From NCBI GenBank assembly GCA_045657625.1, contig JAZOTM010000015.1, forward strand, positions 15,975-79,974: 64,000 nucleotides of DNA. Reading direction: 5' to 3'. Below, one piece after another: positions 55,145 through 63,413 of this stretch. This DNA is from JAZOTM01 sp045657625 (GTDB lineage Bacteria; Bacillota; Clostridia; Lachnospirales; Lachnospiraceae). Under the pieces are notes generated by a model. It did no database searches and was not told the DNA's origin. It was given only the letters and a program-made list of their open reading frames with translations. Within the stretch, counting starts at the first letter, position 1; each line of letters opens with the position of its first letter. The position numbers were made by a program, and so were the translations under genes.

Positions 55145-56941
55145 TTACTGGCTGATAGAAATACTTCCATCCGCATTTCTAGAGAATTGACTAAGGAATT
55201 CCCATGCTGCCCAGGAATTTCTGGCATATACTTCGTGGGATTGATTAGATGCACTGGCAAGTGCTGTATACACATTTCCATCTGCGCTTTCAAACAACTG
55301 TACCGTTAAAACGCTATCCGTAAAATATTCTTCATCCGCCACTGTATATGAACTGTCTCCATCAATGCCCCAAATCGCATTTTCCCATGTGTCTAAAGAA
55401 TCAAAAGAGACACCGCTATAGTCTTTCACTACATCATTGACTTCTAACGCATATGCAATACGATCCACAAGTTTTTCTGCCTGGCATGGCAATTCCGGAA
55501 GCGGAGAAGTTTCTCCACCTACATAAAACAACGGAACAATCACATCTGTATTGTAATCCGCCACCTCATTTCCCCAGCTATCCGTACCAACTTCTGCAGA
55601 TGCATCCATAGGTGCCAAGCCTGCAAATACTGTTGGATACTGCTCATATAAATCCCAAGACTTCACGCCACCCATAGAGAATCCGGTTGCGTAAATACGT
55701 GTTTCATCAATACTGTAAACCGCTTCCAGTTCTTCGATTAATTCCACTATTTCTGTTGCAGAGCAATTTGGATAATGTAAATCTACACTCACTGTTATAA
55801 AGCCATTTTCTTTTCCAATTAAAGGCCACTGTGTTGCCTCTGCTTCATATAGAGCTGTATTCCCACCACCATGGAAACAAAGTACCAATGGTACATTTCC
55901 TGTTTCTACATCCAATGTTTCGTCATAATAAACGACTACCTGAATATCATGCTCTTCCGTGCCTGCATACTCACTGGCATTATCCTCTGAAGTAGCTACG
56001 GTATAAGTCTCTATTTTCTGTGTAATTCCTTCTTCTTCATAATCAATTGTTGGAATCAACACTCCAGCCTGGCGTCTTACAGTTCCTACCAGTTCTTCAT
56101 ATTCTTTGGTATAATCTGCTGTTTCTTCTTCCAAAATCGAACCACAATGACTTTCTAAAGCAGCATTTACTTCTTCCGTGTTTCCAATGGAAACCACTGC
56201 AAGATCATTATCCACCAAATCTTCTACAGAACTAAGATTTTCCACAACCGCTGCTGCCGGAGTCACATCACTTTCCAATGTGATTCCATCTCCATAGGTC
56301 ACAGACTTCGTCACTGTTTGCAATAAATTCTTTTCAATATAATCTGCGCCGCTTCCTGTTCCATATACATAAATTCGTTGTCCACTTCCGGTAATATGTT
56401 GTACTGTGTCCCCAGTAACATAGTCCAAAGAAACCGTAATACCGTTACTTCTCTCTGATGTACTGCTGTCATCAATCAAGGAAGTAATTTCCACATAAAG
56501 GCTTTCATCCTGTTCCGCCCAGTTTCCTTCCAATGGATTTACAAAACAAATCGTTGATCCGGTTTCCGCTGCAATTTCATACAACCCAGTATTATTTGCA
56601 TAGGTATCCGCTGTAGATTCCTCAAAATTTTCTTCTCCGAACACCATAAATACCGGTGCAGTACAAGTAGTTTCTACAAGGGATGTCTCATCTACATTCG
56701 GAATTGGATAATACACCAGGACTTCTGCCGACTCCGTTGTTAGAATCGTTACCGCATAGGTATCTGTTACCTTTGTTTCTGCTGCTGATGTTGCAACATC
56801 CTCACTTTCTGTTGTTGTCACTTCTGCTGTTTCTGTACCACTTACAGCACTTTCCGTACCGGTACTACTGCCACAACCCATAACATTACCGGATAAAACC
56901 GCTGCTACCAGCAATACTGCTGTCAATTTTTTCTTTCTCAT
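55145..56941 (-). CDS. Secreted lipoprotein esterase (PHB depolymerase/Esterase D-like)
   Basis: 598 residues from the ATG at 56941, chosen for its GGGAGG site. Lipobox MGCG (about 22-25). A poorly conserved N-terminal half of about 300 residues, rich in T, E and S, precedes an alpha/beta-hydrolase domain. This has the oxyanion region VPLVLCFHGGGNTALYEA and the nucleophile elbow ATGFSMGGVKSWD. Such domains deacetylate or deferuloylate plant polysaccharides or open polyesters. The substrate is unknown. It is monocistronic and cell-surface anchored. Confidence 0.83.
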   Translation of the reverse strand: MRKKKLTAVLLVAAVLSGNVMGCGSSTGTESAVSGTETAEVTTTESEDVATSAAETKVTDTYAVTILTTESAEVLVYYPIPNVDETSLVETTCTAPVFMVFGEENFEESTADTYANNTGLYEIAAETGSTICFVNPLEGNWAEQDESLYVEITSLIDDSSTSERSNGITVSLDYVTGDTVQHITGSGQRIYVYGTGSGADYIEKNLLQTVTKSVTYGDGITLESDVTPAAAVVENLSSVEDLVDNDLAVVSIGNTEEVNAALESHCGSILEEETADYTKEYEELVGTVRRQAGVLIPTIDYEEEGITQKIETYTVATSEDNASEYAGTEEHDIQVVVYYDETLDVETGNVPLVLCFHGGGNTALYEAEATQWPLIGKENGFITVSVDLHYPNCSATEIVELIEELEAVYSIDETRIYATGFSMGGVKSWDLYEQYPTVFAGLAPMDASAEVGTDSWGNEVADYNTDVIVPLFYVGGETSPLPELPCQAEKLVDRIAYALEVNDVVKDYSGVSFDSLDTWENAIWGIDGDSSYTVADEEYFTDSVLTVQLFESADGNVYTALASASNQSHEVYARNSWAAWEFLSQFSRNADGSISISQ

Positions 56942-57065
56942 AGAACCTCCCAATTCTTAGATTGCCTCGCAATCTGCTTCTCTTTTCTCACCCAATAACT
57001 CCGGGCAATTTTTATTTTAAAAAAAGAAGGTCTTGGCCACCACAACTCCTCTTGCATATCACTTG

Positions 57066-57107
57066 CATAAAAAAAATGCTTCTTGCAAAATTTGCAAGAA
57101 GCATTTT
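57066..57107 (-). terminator. Terminator after the RpiR-type regulator gene
   Basis: Stem AATGCTTCTTGCAAA/TTTGCAAGAAGCATT with A and T runs on both sides. It ends the HxlR-RpiR transcript. Confidence 0.85.
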
Positions 57108-57108
57108 T

Positions 57109-57894
57109 CTACACCTGATAAACCAAATCGTTCAACAGATTCGCCATATAATACAAAGAATAATATCCGTCATTAAATGTTTCGGGAATACCATATAAAT
57201 AAACTTTCTCTACGTACTCATCCAAATAACCGGGATCTTGTGTAAATGCTATAACCTTTACATTTCTCTCCTTGGCCTTTTTTAAATACTCTCGAAACAA
57301 CGAAGAAAAGAAATCCTGACTTACTGCGAGAAACAGAATCATATCCCCCTCCTGTAACTTTTCGATATGTAAGGTCTGAATGTTATGGTTTAAATACAGA
57401 TAGGTAGGCACGCGATTTGCTGCCAAATCCATTTGCAGTAATGAGAATTCCATTTGTTCGTGAATATCTCCTAGAATAGAGACACTTTTTGCTGCTAGCA
57501 TTTCTTTTGCGATTTTCTCTAAAACAGAAATTGACACCTGTTGTTTGGTTGCCTCTACATTTCTTTCTATGCGATGTTGCAACGCTTCCATCGGGTCCAT
57601 TTCACTATAATCAGAAGCAATTTTTCCCTGAATTCTTGTACGTCTACGATATAATCCGGAAGCAAATTCCAACATTTCATATTTAAATTCCTGAAATGAG
57701 GAAAATCCTGCTTTATTTACGAAACGACTAATAGAGGAAGCAGAAATATTGGCTTCCTCCGCCAATTCCTCTAAGGTATAATTTCCACTTTCCTCATTCA
57801 TATGTTTCATCAACACCCGAGAGATGTTGTAATCATTGGTATTTTGTACTGTCTCATTACAGCATTTAAAAAACAATGCAATTTTTGGCCCCAT
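57109..57894 (-). CDS. MurR/RpiR family transcriptional regulator
   Basis: 261 residues from the ATG at 57894, which shares one base with the stop codon of the HxlR gene and follows GGGGAAG. The N-terminal RpiR helix-turn-helix reads YTLEELAEEANISASSISRFVNKAGFSSFQEFKYEM. The C-terminal SIS-like domain has SVSILGDIHEQM and ILFLAVSQDFFS, where the sugar-phosphate loops are only partly conserved. It is cotranscribed with an HxlR regulator, an unusual pairing, and its target is not evident. Confidence 0.85.
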   Translation of the reverse strand: MGPKIALFFKCCNETVQNTNDYNISRVLMKHMNEESGNYTLEELAEEANISASSISRFVNKAGFSSFQEFKYEMLEFASGLYRRRTRIQGKIASDYSEMDPMEALQHRIERNVEATKQQVSISVLEKIAKEMLAAKSVSILGDIHEQMEFSLLQMDLAANRVPTYLYLNHNIQTLHIEKLQEGDMILFLAVSQDFFSSLFREYLKKAKERNVKVIAFTQDPGYLDEYVEKVYLYGIPETFNDGYYSLYYMANLLNDLVYQV

Positions 57895-58238
57895 TATAAA
57901 TTTTCTTCTCCCCATCTTTTTAATTGCAACAAAATAGGCACAATACTTTCCGCCTTTTCCGTTAAGGAATATTCCACGCGCACCGGCATTTCATTGTACT
58001 GATGCCTTTCCACTAAACCGGCTTCTTCCATTTCCTTCAAAGAATTGGCCAGCATGGTATTGGTAATTCCAAATACTCTGCGCTTCAATTCTCCATAACG
58101 GATCACGCCTTCATTATCCACAACGCATAAAATCATAATCTTCCATTTGCCACCAACAATATCAATGACCTTTTTCAGACCACAATCCTTTCCCGCAATA
58201 TCGTCACATAAAGATTCTCTTTTTTCTTTTTCCGCCAT
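57894..58238 (-). CDS. HxlR family transcriptional regulator
   Basis: 114 residues, the normal HxlR length. It starts MAEKEKRESLCDDIAGKDCGLKKVIDIVGGKWKIMIL, with the conserved GKW segment and a winged helix (RYGELKRRVFGITNTMLANSLKEMEEAGLVER). Cys11 and Cys19 near the N-terminus are of the type that senses oxidants or electrophiles in HypR/YodB relatives. It is divergent from the thioredoxin operon and two operator-like repeats lie between them. Regulation of that operon is likely. Confidence 0.88.
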   Translation of the reverse strand: MAEKEKRESLCDDIAGKDCGLKKVIDIVGGKWKIMILCVVDNEGVIRYGELKRRVFGITNTMLANSLKEMEEAGLVERHQYNEMPVRVEYSLTEKAESIVPILLQLKRWGEENL

Positions 58239-58270
58239 AATGCCTGTCCTTTCTCATTACTCAGTTTTTT

Positions 58271-58325
58271 TATACCAGGTTATTATATTCTGCGTACTTG
58301 ATACATTTTTTATACCATGTATAAT
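58271..58325. promoter_or_regulatory. Divergent promoter region with paired operator-like sites
   Basis: Plus strand: TTGATA (58298-58303) and TATAAT (58320-58325) with 16 bp between. Minus strand: a TATAAT box (58282-58287). Two related sequences, TATACCAGGTTAT (58271-58283) and TATACCATGTATA (58311-58323, an inverted repeat TATAC-N3-GTATA), are exactly 40 bp apart and overlap the two -10 regions. They are good candidates for HxlR-regulator binding. Confidence 0.68.
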
Positions 58326-58376
58326 AGCATTATCAACACGACAATACAAGGAAAACAAGAAAGTGAGGTTGCTAAA

Positions 58377-58700
58377 ATGGAATATCAATTTACAGAAGAA
58401 AATTTTGATCAAGAAGTATTACAAAGCGATAAACCGGTTTTTATTGATTTTTATGCAGACTGGTGCGCACCATGTCAGATGATGTTACCAATCGTAGCAG
58501 AAATGGCAGAAAAATATGACGGAAAAGTCAAAGTTGGAAAAATCAACACCGACCAACAGCAGCAATTGGCCGCTCAGTTTGGTGTCATGTCCATCCCAAG
58601 CTTTTTCTTTATCAAAGACGGAAAGGTAGTGGGTTCCTCAGTCGGCGGAATGAGTGCAAAGGATTTATCCTCGAAAATCGATTCCTTCCTTTTGGCTTAG
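58377..58700 (+). CDS. trxA: Thioredoxin
   Basis: 107 residues from the ATG at 58377; the frame extends 20 codons upstream through the promoter. The redox motif is WCAPC in FIDFYADWCAPCQMM, with the cis-proline segment MSIPSFFFI. It is the first gene of a plus-strand operon with a ferredoxin and a membrane Fe-S protein, and one of very few plus-strand genes in this window. Confidence 0.95.
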   Translation: MEYQFTEENFDQEVLQSDKPVFIDFYADWCAPCQMMLPIVAEMAEKYDGKVKVGKINTDQQQQLAAQFGVMSIPSFFFIKDGKVVGSSVGGMSAKDLSSKIDSFLLA

Positions 58701-58714
58701 AACCGCAGAAAATT

Positions 58715-58924
58715 ATGAAATCAAAAAAAATTGCACATGTAAACAAAAAAATCTGTGTATCATGCGGAGCCTGTCAGGCAGAATGTCCTGTTTCCGCCAT
58801 TATTACACCGAACGGATGCTTTGCCACCGTACAAACTGCTCAATGTATCGGTTGCGGAAAATGTAGCCGCATCTGTCCCACGGGATGTATTACATTAGAA
58901 AATAGAATGGAAACAGAATCATGA
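58715..58924 (+). CDS. Small 2[4Fe-4S] ferredoxin
   Basis: 69 residues with two clusters: CVSCGACQAEC followed by P (first), and CIGCGKCSRIC followed by P (second). It starts 14 bp after the thioredoxin gene and overlaps the next gene by 4 bp. It likely passes electrons between the membrane Fe-S protein and soluble partners, perhaps the thioredoxin. Confidence 0.93.
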   Translation: MKSKKIAHVNKKICVSCGACQAECPVSAIITPNGCFATVQTAQCIGCGKCSRICPTGCITLENRMETES

Positions 58925-59496
58925 AAAAAACAAAACATTGGTATGATTATTTATGGATATGGCCAATTATCTACTTTTCGCTTGGATTTTTTAATATCCT
59001 TTTTGCTTGGCTTGGTATGTTTGATTTTATACTTCCCTTAATTCTTGCCGGCGCAGGAAAGGGAAAAGTCTTTTGCAATAAATACTGTGGCCGTGGAAAG
59101 TTATTTGCTGTCATTCCCTCCTTTTTTAAATGGAAAAACAAAAAAATTGCCCCCTCTTGGATGTACAACAAACCCTTTCGATATGGCTTTTTAATCTTCT
59201 TTTTAACCATGTTTGGAAATATGCTTTACCAAACTTATCTCGTTTTTGCAGGTGCACGCTCTCTTGGTATGGCCATCAAGCTGTTTTGGACCTTTAAAGT
59301 TCCTTTTCAGTGGGCCTATACCGTGACAAGCGTTCCTACTTGGATCACACAATTCAGCTATGGATTTTATAGTCTCATGCTTACCTCTACTCTCATCGGT
59401 TTGATTGTGATGATTCTTTATCGCCCCAGAACCTGGTGTGCATTCTGTCCAATGGGCACTATGACACAAGGCATTTGCCAACTAAAGCAAAAATAA
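58921..59496 (+). CDS. Membrane 4Fe-4S protein (NapH/YccM-like)
   Basis: 191 residues with about four membrane helices. Two short cysteine clusters, CNKYCGRGKLF after the second helix and CAFCPMGTMTQGIC at the C-terminus, match the Fer4_5-type half of NapH, NosR and RnfB-like proteins (CxxxCP). It could draw electrons from membrane quinol or from an oxidised partner to the ferredoxin. It is shorter than NapH and lacks its two C-terminal 4Fe-4S motifs, which the separate ferredoxin gene may supply. Confidence 0.83.
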   Translation: MKKTKHWYDYLWIWPIIYFSLGFFNILFAWLGMFDFILPLILAGAGKGKVFCNKYCGRGKLFAVIPSFFKWKNKKIAPSWMYNKPFRYGFLIFFLTMFGNMLYQTYLVFAGARSLGMAIKLFWTFKVPFQWAYTVTSVPTWITQFSYGFYSLMLTSTLIGLIVMILYRPRTWCAFCPMGTMTQGICQLKQK

Positions 59497-59503
59497 AAAA
59501 TAA

Positions 59504-59547
59504 AAAAGAAGGTTAAGAAAGAAATTTTCCTTCTTAACCTTCTTTTT
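59504..59547. terminator. Bidirectional terminator between convergent genes
   Basis: A long stem (AAAAAGAAGGTTAAGAA/TTCTTAACCTTCTTTTT) with runs of A and T on both sides. It serves the plus-strand redox operon and the minus-strand nitroreductase gene. Confidence 0.9.
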
Positions 59548-60199
59548 ATGCTTCCACTTTATGCCCGGAAACTGCCTCAAAGTGATATTTTACAATTCCC
59601 AAATCCAACTTTGTATACATACCACCTGTTGCAACAGCCTTTACTGTTTCACCCTCTCTGGTAATCCTAAATTTTTGCTGATTCATAGCAGTAGGTGCTA
59701 ACATCACCGCTTCCATACCCTGTTTAAACCATTCCGGAGCATTTACATCCATATTTGATAATTCTTCTACCGCTTTACTCTTATGAGCACTTCCCTGTGT
59801 TGCTCCATATCCAAGAGAAATCAAAATTGCCAACTTCTCTCCCTTTTCAATCACTGCCTGGCTTTTTCCATGGGTCATAGCTACCCAGCAAGTATTTAAT
59901 CCCAACTCCTGCGCTTTTAATACCAACTGTTCCCCATAATAACCTGCTTTTTCATCCAATGACTTATCTTTTTTTCCAACAATCGCAATATAATTTTCAC
60001 AGCCGGAAAACTTGCCATAGTGAGCCATCATAGAATTGAAACACTTCGGTTCCTCATAAATCATTTGAATGTGTAATCCACTTTCTTGATTGAGTTGCTC
60101 TGCCAATGCATTTAATGCATCCCTTTTTTCTTGTCCAATCTTTTGTTCCGTGTACTGACGTACACTATGTCTTTTTTTCATTAAATCTATCAGTTCCAT
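59546..60199 (-). CDS. Nitroreductase family protein
   Basis: 217 residues, starting MELIDLMKKRHSVRQYTEQ with the FMN-binding RHSVR motif of the nitroreductase fold. ALGLNTCW-type and LAPTAMNQQKF segments bind the flavin. It resembles the TM1586-like subgroup, which has a duplicated half-length domain. It reduces nitro or quinone compounds with NAD(P)H in relatives. The gene is monocistronic, has its own terminator, and is convergent with the thioredoxin operon. Confidence 0.9.
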   Translation of the reverse strand: MELIDLMKKRHSVRQYTEQKIGQEKRDALNALAEQLNQESGLHIQMIYEEPKCFNSMMAHYGKFSGCENYIAIVGKKDKSLDEKAGYYGEQLVLKAQELGLNTCWVAMTHGKSQAVIEKGEKLAILISLGYGATQGSAHKSKAVEELSNMDVNAPEWFKQGMEAVMLAPTAMNQQKFRITREGETVKAVATGGMYTKLDLGIVKYHFEAVSGHKVEA

Positions 60200-60225
60200 G
60201 CTATTTTTCCTTTCGTATCTAAACT

Positions 60226-60237
60226 TACTCGCGAGTA
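60226..60237. promoter_or_regulatory. Palindrome in the nitroreductase promoter
   Basis: TACTCGCGAGTA, a perfect 12-bp palindrome 27 bp upstream of the nitroreductase ATG. It is GC-rich at the centre in an AT-rich setting and is of a shape bound by TetR-type dimers. No TetR gene is adjacent. Confidence 0.45.
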
Positions 60238-60307
60238 TATCATAGAATCACAAACATGGTTCATTCGTAAAGAAAATCAAGATGAATAAATCTCTCAATA
60301 ACAAAAA

Positions 60308-61180
60308 CTAACATTGTATTGAATAAGAGGCCTGAAAAGTTTCCCCGATATTTAATTTATTTCCATATACCCGGTCTTCTAATTTTTGATGAAATCCTAC
60401 GGCATCACATCTCCCATACCAAGGTTCGATGCAAACAAAGGGCGCATGTTTTCCCACAGGTGACCAAATTCCATATAAGGGTGCATCAAAGCTTACGGAA
60501 AGCACATCCTTTCCGGTTGCATCCACTAGCGTAACCTGATCCGATTGTCTGTCTTCCACAATCAATGCATCCTTGGAAAACAATTTATCCGACATGGTTA
60601 ACAACCCTTTTTCCAATACAATCTCTCTTTTTTCGTCACTCAAACATCCGCTTCCATCGTCGGCAATCACGTTGGCAACTATTTTTGCATTTGGTTGTCC
60701 CTTTTTTTCAAATCGCAACTTATAGGTATCTATATCACATTGAAAAGCCGGGTGACCCCCAATAGAAAAATACATTTCTTTTTCCTTGGTATTATGTACC
60801 TTCCAAGTCACCGTAACTTGACTATCCGAAAGGGTATATCCGATTTCTAAGCAGAATGCAAACGGATATTTTTTATGTGTTTCTTCATTGTCTAGCAACT
60901 GGAAAACCAATTCTGTTTCCCCTTGCTGTATCAATGTAAATTCCATATCTCTGGCAAATCCATGTTGCCCCATTTCATATGTCCGACCCTCATAAATAGA
61001 TTTCTTCTCATAATAGTTTCCTACCAAAGGAAACAACACCGGTGCCGTTCTCCCCCAATAAGCCGGGTCTCCTTGCCACATAAGTTCCAAATTCTCGGTC
61101 TTATTAAGCAAGGATTTGATCTCTGCCCCATGTGTAGAAACTGTCAATTTTATTTTTTCATTTTCTAAAATATTATCCAT
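60308..61180 (-). CDS. Aldose 1-epimerase family protein (LacX-like)
   Basis: 290 residues. The fold of galactose mutarotase is marked by ISTHGAEIKSL-like N-terminal strands, HGFARDMEF with the catalytic His, GGHPAFQCD and CIEPWYG. It interconverts alpha and beta anomers of hexoses or their phosphates. It has no visible partner genes, and the substrate is not determinable. Confidence 0.9.
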   Translation of the reverse strand: MDNILENEKIKLTVSTHGAEIKSLLNKTENLELMWQGDPAYWGRTAPVLFPLVGNYYEKKSIYEGRTYEMGQHGFARDMEFTLIQQGETELVFQLLDNEETHKKYPFAFCLEIGYTLSDSQVTVTWKVHNTKEKEMYFSIGGHPAFQCDIDTYKLRFEKKGQPNAKIVANVIADDGSGCLSDEKREIVLEKGLLTMSDKLFSKDALIVEDRQSDQVTLVDATGKDVLSVSFDAPLYGIWSPVGKHAPFVCIEPWYGRCDAVGFHQKLEDRVYGNKLNIGETFQASYSIQC

Positions 61181-61231
61181 ATATCTCCCTTTCTTTTTTC
61201 CAAATTTGTGTGCATTCTTGCGGAAAGATTC

Positions 61232-61258
61232 ACTTAATCGGGGCCTGTCTCGATTAAG
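61232..61258 (-). other. Stem-loop after the Cys-rich protein gene
   Basis: CTTAATCG/CGATTAAG (61233-61240 with 61251-61258) directly after the stop codon. It has no T run, so termination is uncertain. Confidence 0.5.
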
Positions 61259-62173
61259 CTAAAACAGATCTAACATACTATCTAAATACATTTCTTCTCG
61301 TACCACCAATTGATACTCCGGCTTCGTCATGTAATACAACAAAAATTCTAGGATTAGTGCACTTCCCAATCCTCGTCCCTCAATTTTAAAATGCTGAAAT
61401 CCCATGGGCATATACCTCTGTTGTATATCATCTATTCCAATAAAGCTCGGATTTTTCATGGCATCAGAAAAGCGATATCCTCGTTCCGCTGTGGGTGATA
61501 CACAAATATGTTCTTCCGCATCTTCACCCAAACTTTTTTGGCTTACATTTTCATAACATCTTTTTCTATCGTAACAATCATACCAACAACATTCATTACA
61601 TAGAAATTCTACTTTTTTCTTTTTTTCTTGCTCTAAAGTACTGAAATTATCAAATTCTTTATTCAGACGAAAATCCGGTACCACAAAAGAAAACTCCTCT
61701 CGTTCCACTTCCTTTTTAAATTCCGTAAATTCCGTCAAAACCTTGGTGGTAGAGGAAACAAAATAAAACGTCGGATACTTCTCCCTGAGGTATTGTAAAA
61801 GTAGTTCTGAATGCACAATCACTCCATTTTTTCCCAAACTCGATGATTCAAATAATGCACACAACTCATTACATTTCTTATCCAAAAGATGTTCTTCACG
61901 TAGTAGGGAATTGCTAAAAGTAAGCCTTGCCGATATATCATAGTTTTCCATTAATGTGAGTACTTTACGTGGCTGTTCTTCTCCAAAGCCTACGCGACCT
62001 CCACCCCAAAGGCAATCACTGGGAGCCCCGTAAATAGATCCAATTTCACACCAGTCATAAAAATATTCTCTATGTTCTTGATACAGTAATAAAAATTTTT
62101 TATAGAATTCGTAAAATTCAAATAATCCAGGCAGATGATAAAACACCTTCTGCCCCTTTATTTCCACTTTCAA
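61259..62173 (-). CDS. Uncharacterised Cys-rich U32-like barrel protein
   Basis: 304 residues from a TTG at 62173, placed 7 bp after AAAGGA; the frame otherwise runs back into the exchanger gene. The pattern of the sequence (ENYDISARLTFSNSLL, NGVIVHSELLLQYLR, FVVPDFRLN, FKIEGRGLGS) is like the barrel of U32-type proteins. A cysteine cluster CNECCWYDCYDRKRC (about 190-205) could bind a metal or an Fe-S cluster. It lies 15 bp downstream of a Na/Ca-type exchanger that is under a Mn2+ riboswitch, so a metal link is possible. Function unknown. Confidence 0.66.
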   Translation of the reverse strand: MKVEIKGQKVFYHLPGLFEFYEFYKKFLLLYQEHREYFYDWCEIGSIYGAPSDCLWGGGRVGFGEEQPRKVLTLMENYDISARLTFSNSLLREEHLLDKKCNELCALFESSSLGKNGVIVHSELLLQYLREKYPTFYFVSSTTKVLTEFTEFKKEVEREEFSFVVPDFRLNKEFDNFSTLEQEKKKKVEFLCNECCWYDCYDRKRCYENVSQKSLGEDAEEHICVSPTAERGYRFSDAMKNPSFIGIDDIQQRYMPMGFQHFKIEGRGLGSALILEFLLYYMTKPEYQLVVREEMYLDSMLDLF

Positions 62174-62187
62174 AAAATAATCCTTTC

Positions 62188-63165
62188 TTATCGCATGACT
62201 GCAAATATCATATCCACTAAATACAATACTATCATAACAACGCCTTCCTTGCGATGAATTGTTCTTTTGGTGAAAGAAAAGATATATACAAGGACACTGA
62301 CTCCTGTCAGAATCCACAAATCCCATAAAGATGCCACGTTTACAGCCACCGGCTGTATCATAGAAGACAGCCCTAGAATAAACATCATATTAAAAATATT
62401 AGATCCTACCACATTACCCACGGCCATACCGGTCTCACCTTTTTTCGCTGCCACTACGGATGTAAACAATTCCGGTAATGAAGTTCCCACTGCAACAATC
62501 GTTAGCCCGATTAAAGTTTCCGTCATTCCAAATGTTCTAGCAATTGCCTTCGCTGCATATACCACGCCCTGGCCACCAGCCACAATCAAAATAATTCCTA
62601 CTATTAGAAAGAACACACTTTTCCATAATGGTTGTGCAATAAAATTTTCCTCTTGCATAGGATGTTTTTTTGCTTCGTAAATCAAATATGCAATGTAACA
62701 TACAAAGAACAGCAATAGCACCCATGCCAGAGTTCTTCCTATAGTTCCCACTGTTTCGCTCATAGACATCCGCAACCAAGATCCTGACAAAATAGATGTA
62801 GCGCACGCTCCTAACATTACCAAAATCGTCACACCTATTGTAACCGGATAATCCCTTTTCGTGATTCCGGTATCCACAGGTACCGGATGAATCAGTGCAC
62901 AGACCCCCAAAACACCTAACAAATTAAATATATTGGAACCAACCACGTTACTAATAGCAATTTCATTAGACCCCTGCACCGCTGCCAGTGTACTAACAGC
63001 CAACTCCGGCGCACTGGTTCCTAACGCTACAATCGTTAATCCAATAATCACGCCGGGCACACGAAATGTTTTTGCCATGGCTGAACTACCTTCTACAAAC
63101 AAATCCGCGCCTTTGATTAATGCCACAAACCCAATCAATAAGATCACAATGTTCACTAAAATCAT
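62188..63165 (-). CDS. Calcium/sodium antiporter family protein (CaCA, YrbG-like)
   Basis: 325 residues with about ten helices. The two alpha repeats read LGTSAPELAVSTLAA with GSNIFNLLGV, and VGTSLPELFTSVVAA with GSNIFNMMFI. These carry the cation-coordinating residues of Na+/Ca2+ exchangers. Its leader carries a yybP-ykoY Mn2+ riboswitch, which suggests that it exports Mn2+ in place of or together with Ca2+. It is cotranscribed with the Cys-rich protein gene. Confidence 0.92.
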   Translation of the reverse strand: MILVNIVILLIGFVALIKGADLFVEGSSAMAKTFRVPGVIIGLTIVALGTSAPELAVSTLAAVQGSNEIAISNVVGSNIFNLLGVLGVCALIHPVPVDTGITKRDYPVTIGVTILVMLGACATSILSGSWLRMSMSETVGTIGRTLAWVLLLFFVCYIAYLIYEAKKHPMQEENFIAQPLWKSVFFLIVGIILIVAGGQGVVYAAKAIARTFGMTETLIGLTIVAVGTSLPELFTSVVAAKKGETGMAVGNVVGSNIFNMMFILGLSSMIQPVAVNVASLWDLWILTGVSVLVYIFSFTKRTIHRKEGVVMIVLYLVDMIFAVMR

Positions 63166-63225
63166 ACTACTACCTCCTATTCTTTACTCGTCTTAGGGTG
63201 ACACATTTTATGCTTTCCGTGGTAA

Positions 63226-63264
63226 TAAAAAAAGACCTTACCACAGAAAACTGTGGTAAAGTCT
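63226..63264 (-). terminator. Expression-platform terminator of the second Mn2+ riboswitch
   Basis: Stem AGACTTTACCACAG/CTGTGGTAAGGTCT (63251-63264 with 63233-63246), a TTTT loop and seven Ts on the minus strand. Its 5' arm contains the P1 3' strand of the aptamer. Confidence 0.88.
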
Positions 63265-63350
63265 CGCTACTTTTGACATATTCCGGGGAAATCCCGTACT
63301 GACGAAATATATCGCATATTCTCTATGCGAGCTACTCCCTTAACCAATTT
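63255..63350 (-). ncRNA. yybP-ykoY (Mn2+) riboswitch upstream of the CaCA exchanger
   Basis: The minus strand reads GGTTAAGGGAGTAGCTCGC, a hairpin, TTCGTCAGTACGGG, a short hairpin, CCCCGGAATATGTCAAAAG, and TAGCGAGACTTTACC. The pattern is nearly the same as in the copy at 35757-35862 and has the same layout of aptamer followed by terminator. A TTGTCA box lies about 17-18 bp upstream of a TACGAT box beyond its 5' end. Confidence 0.9.
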
Positions 63351-63413
63351 CATCGTATCATAATCCTTCTCATCTTGACAAGTATATTCCGATTACTTCT
63401 TTATTTTTCTCCT

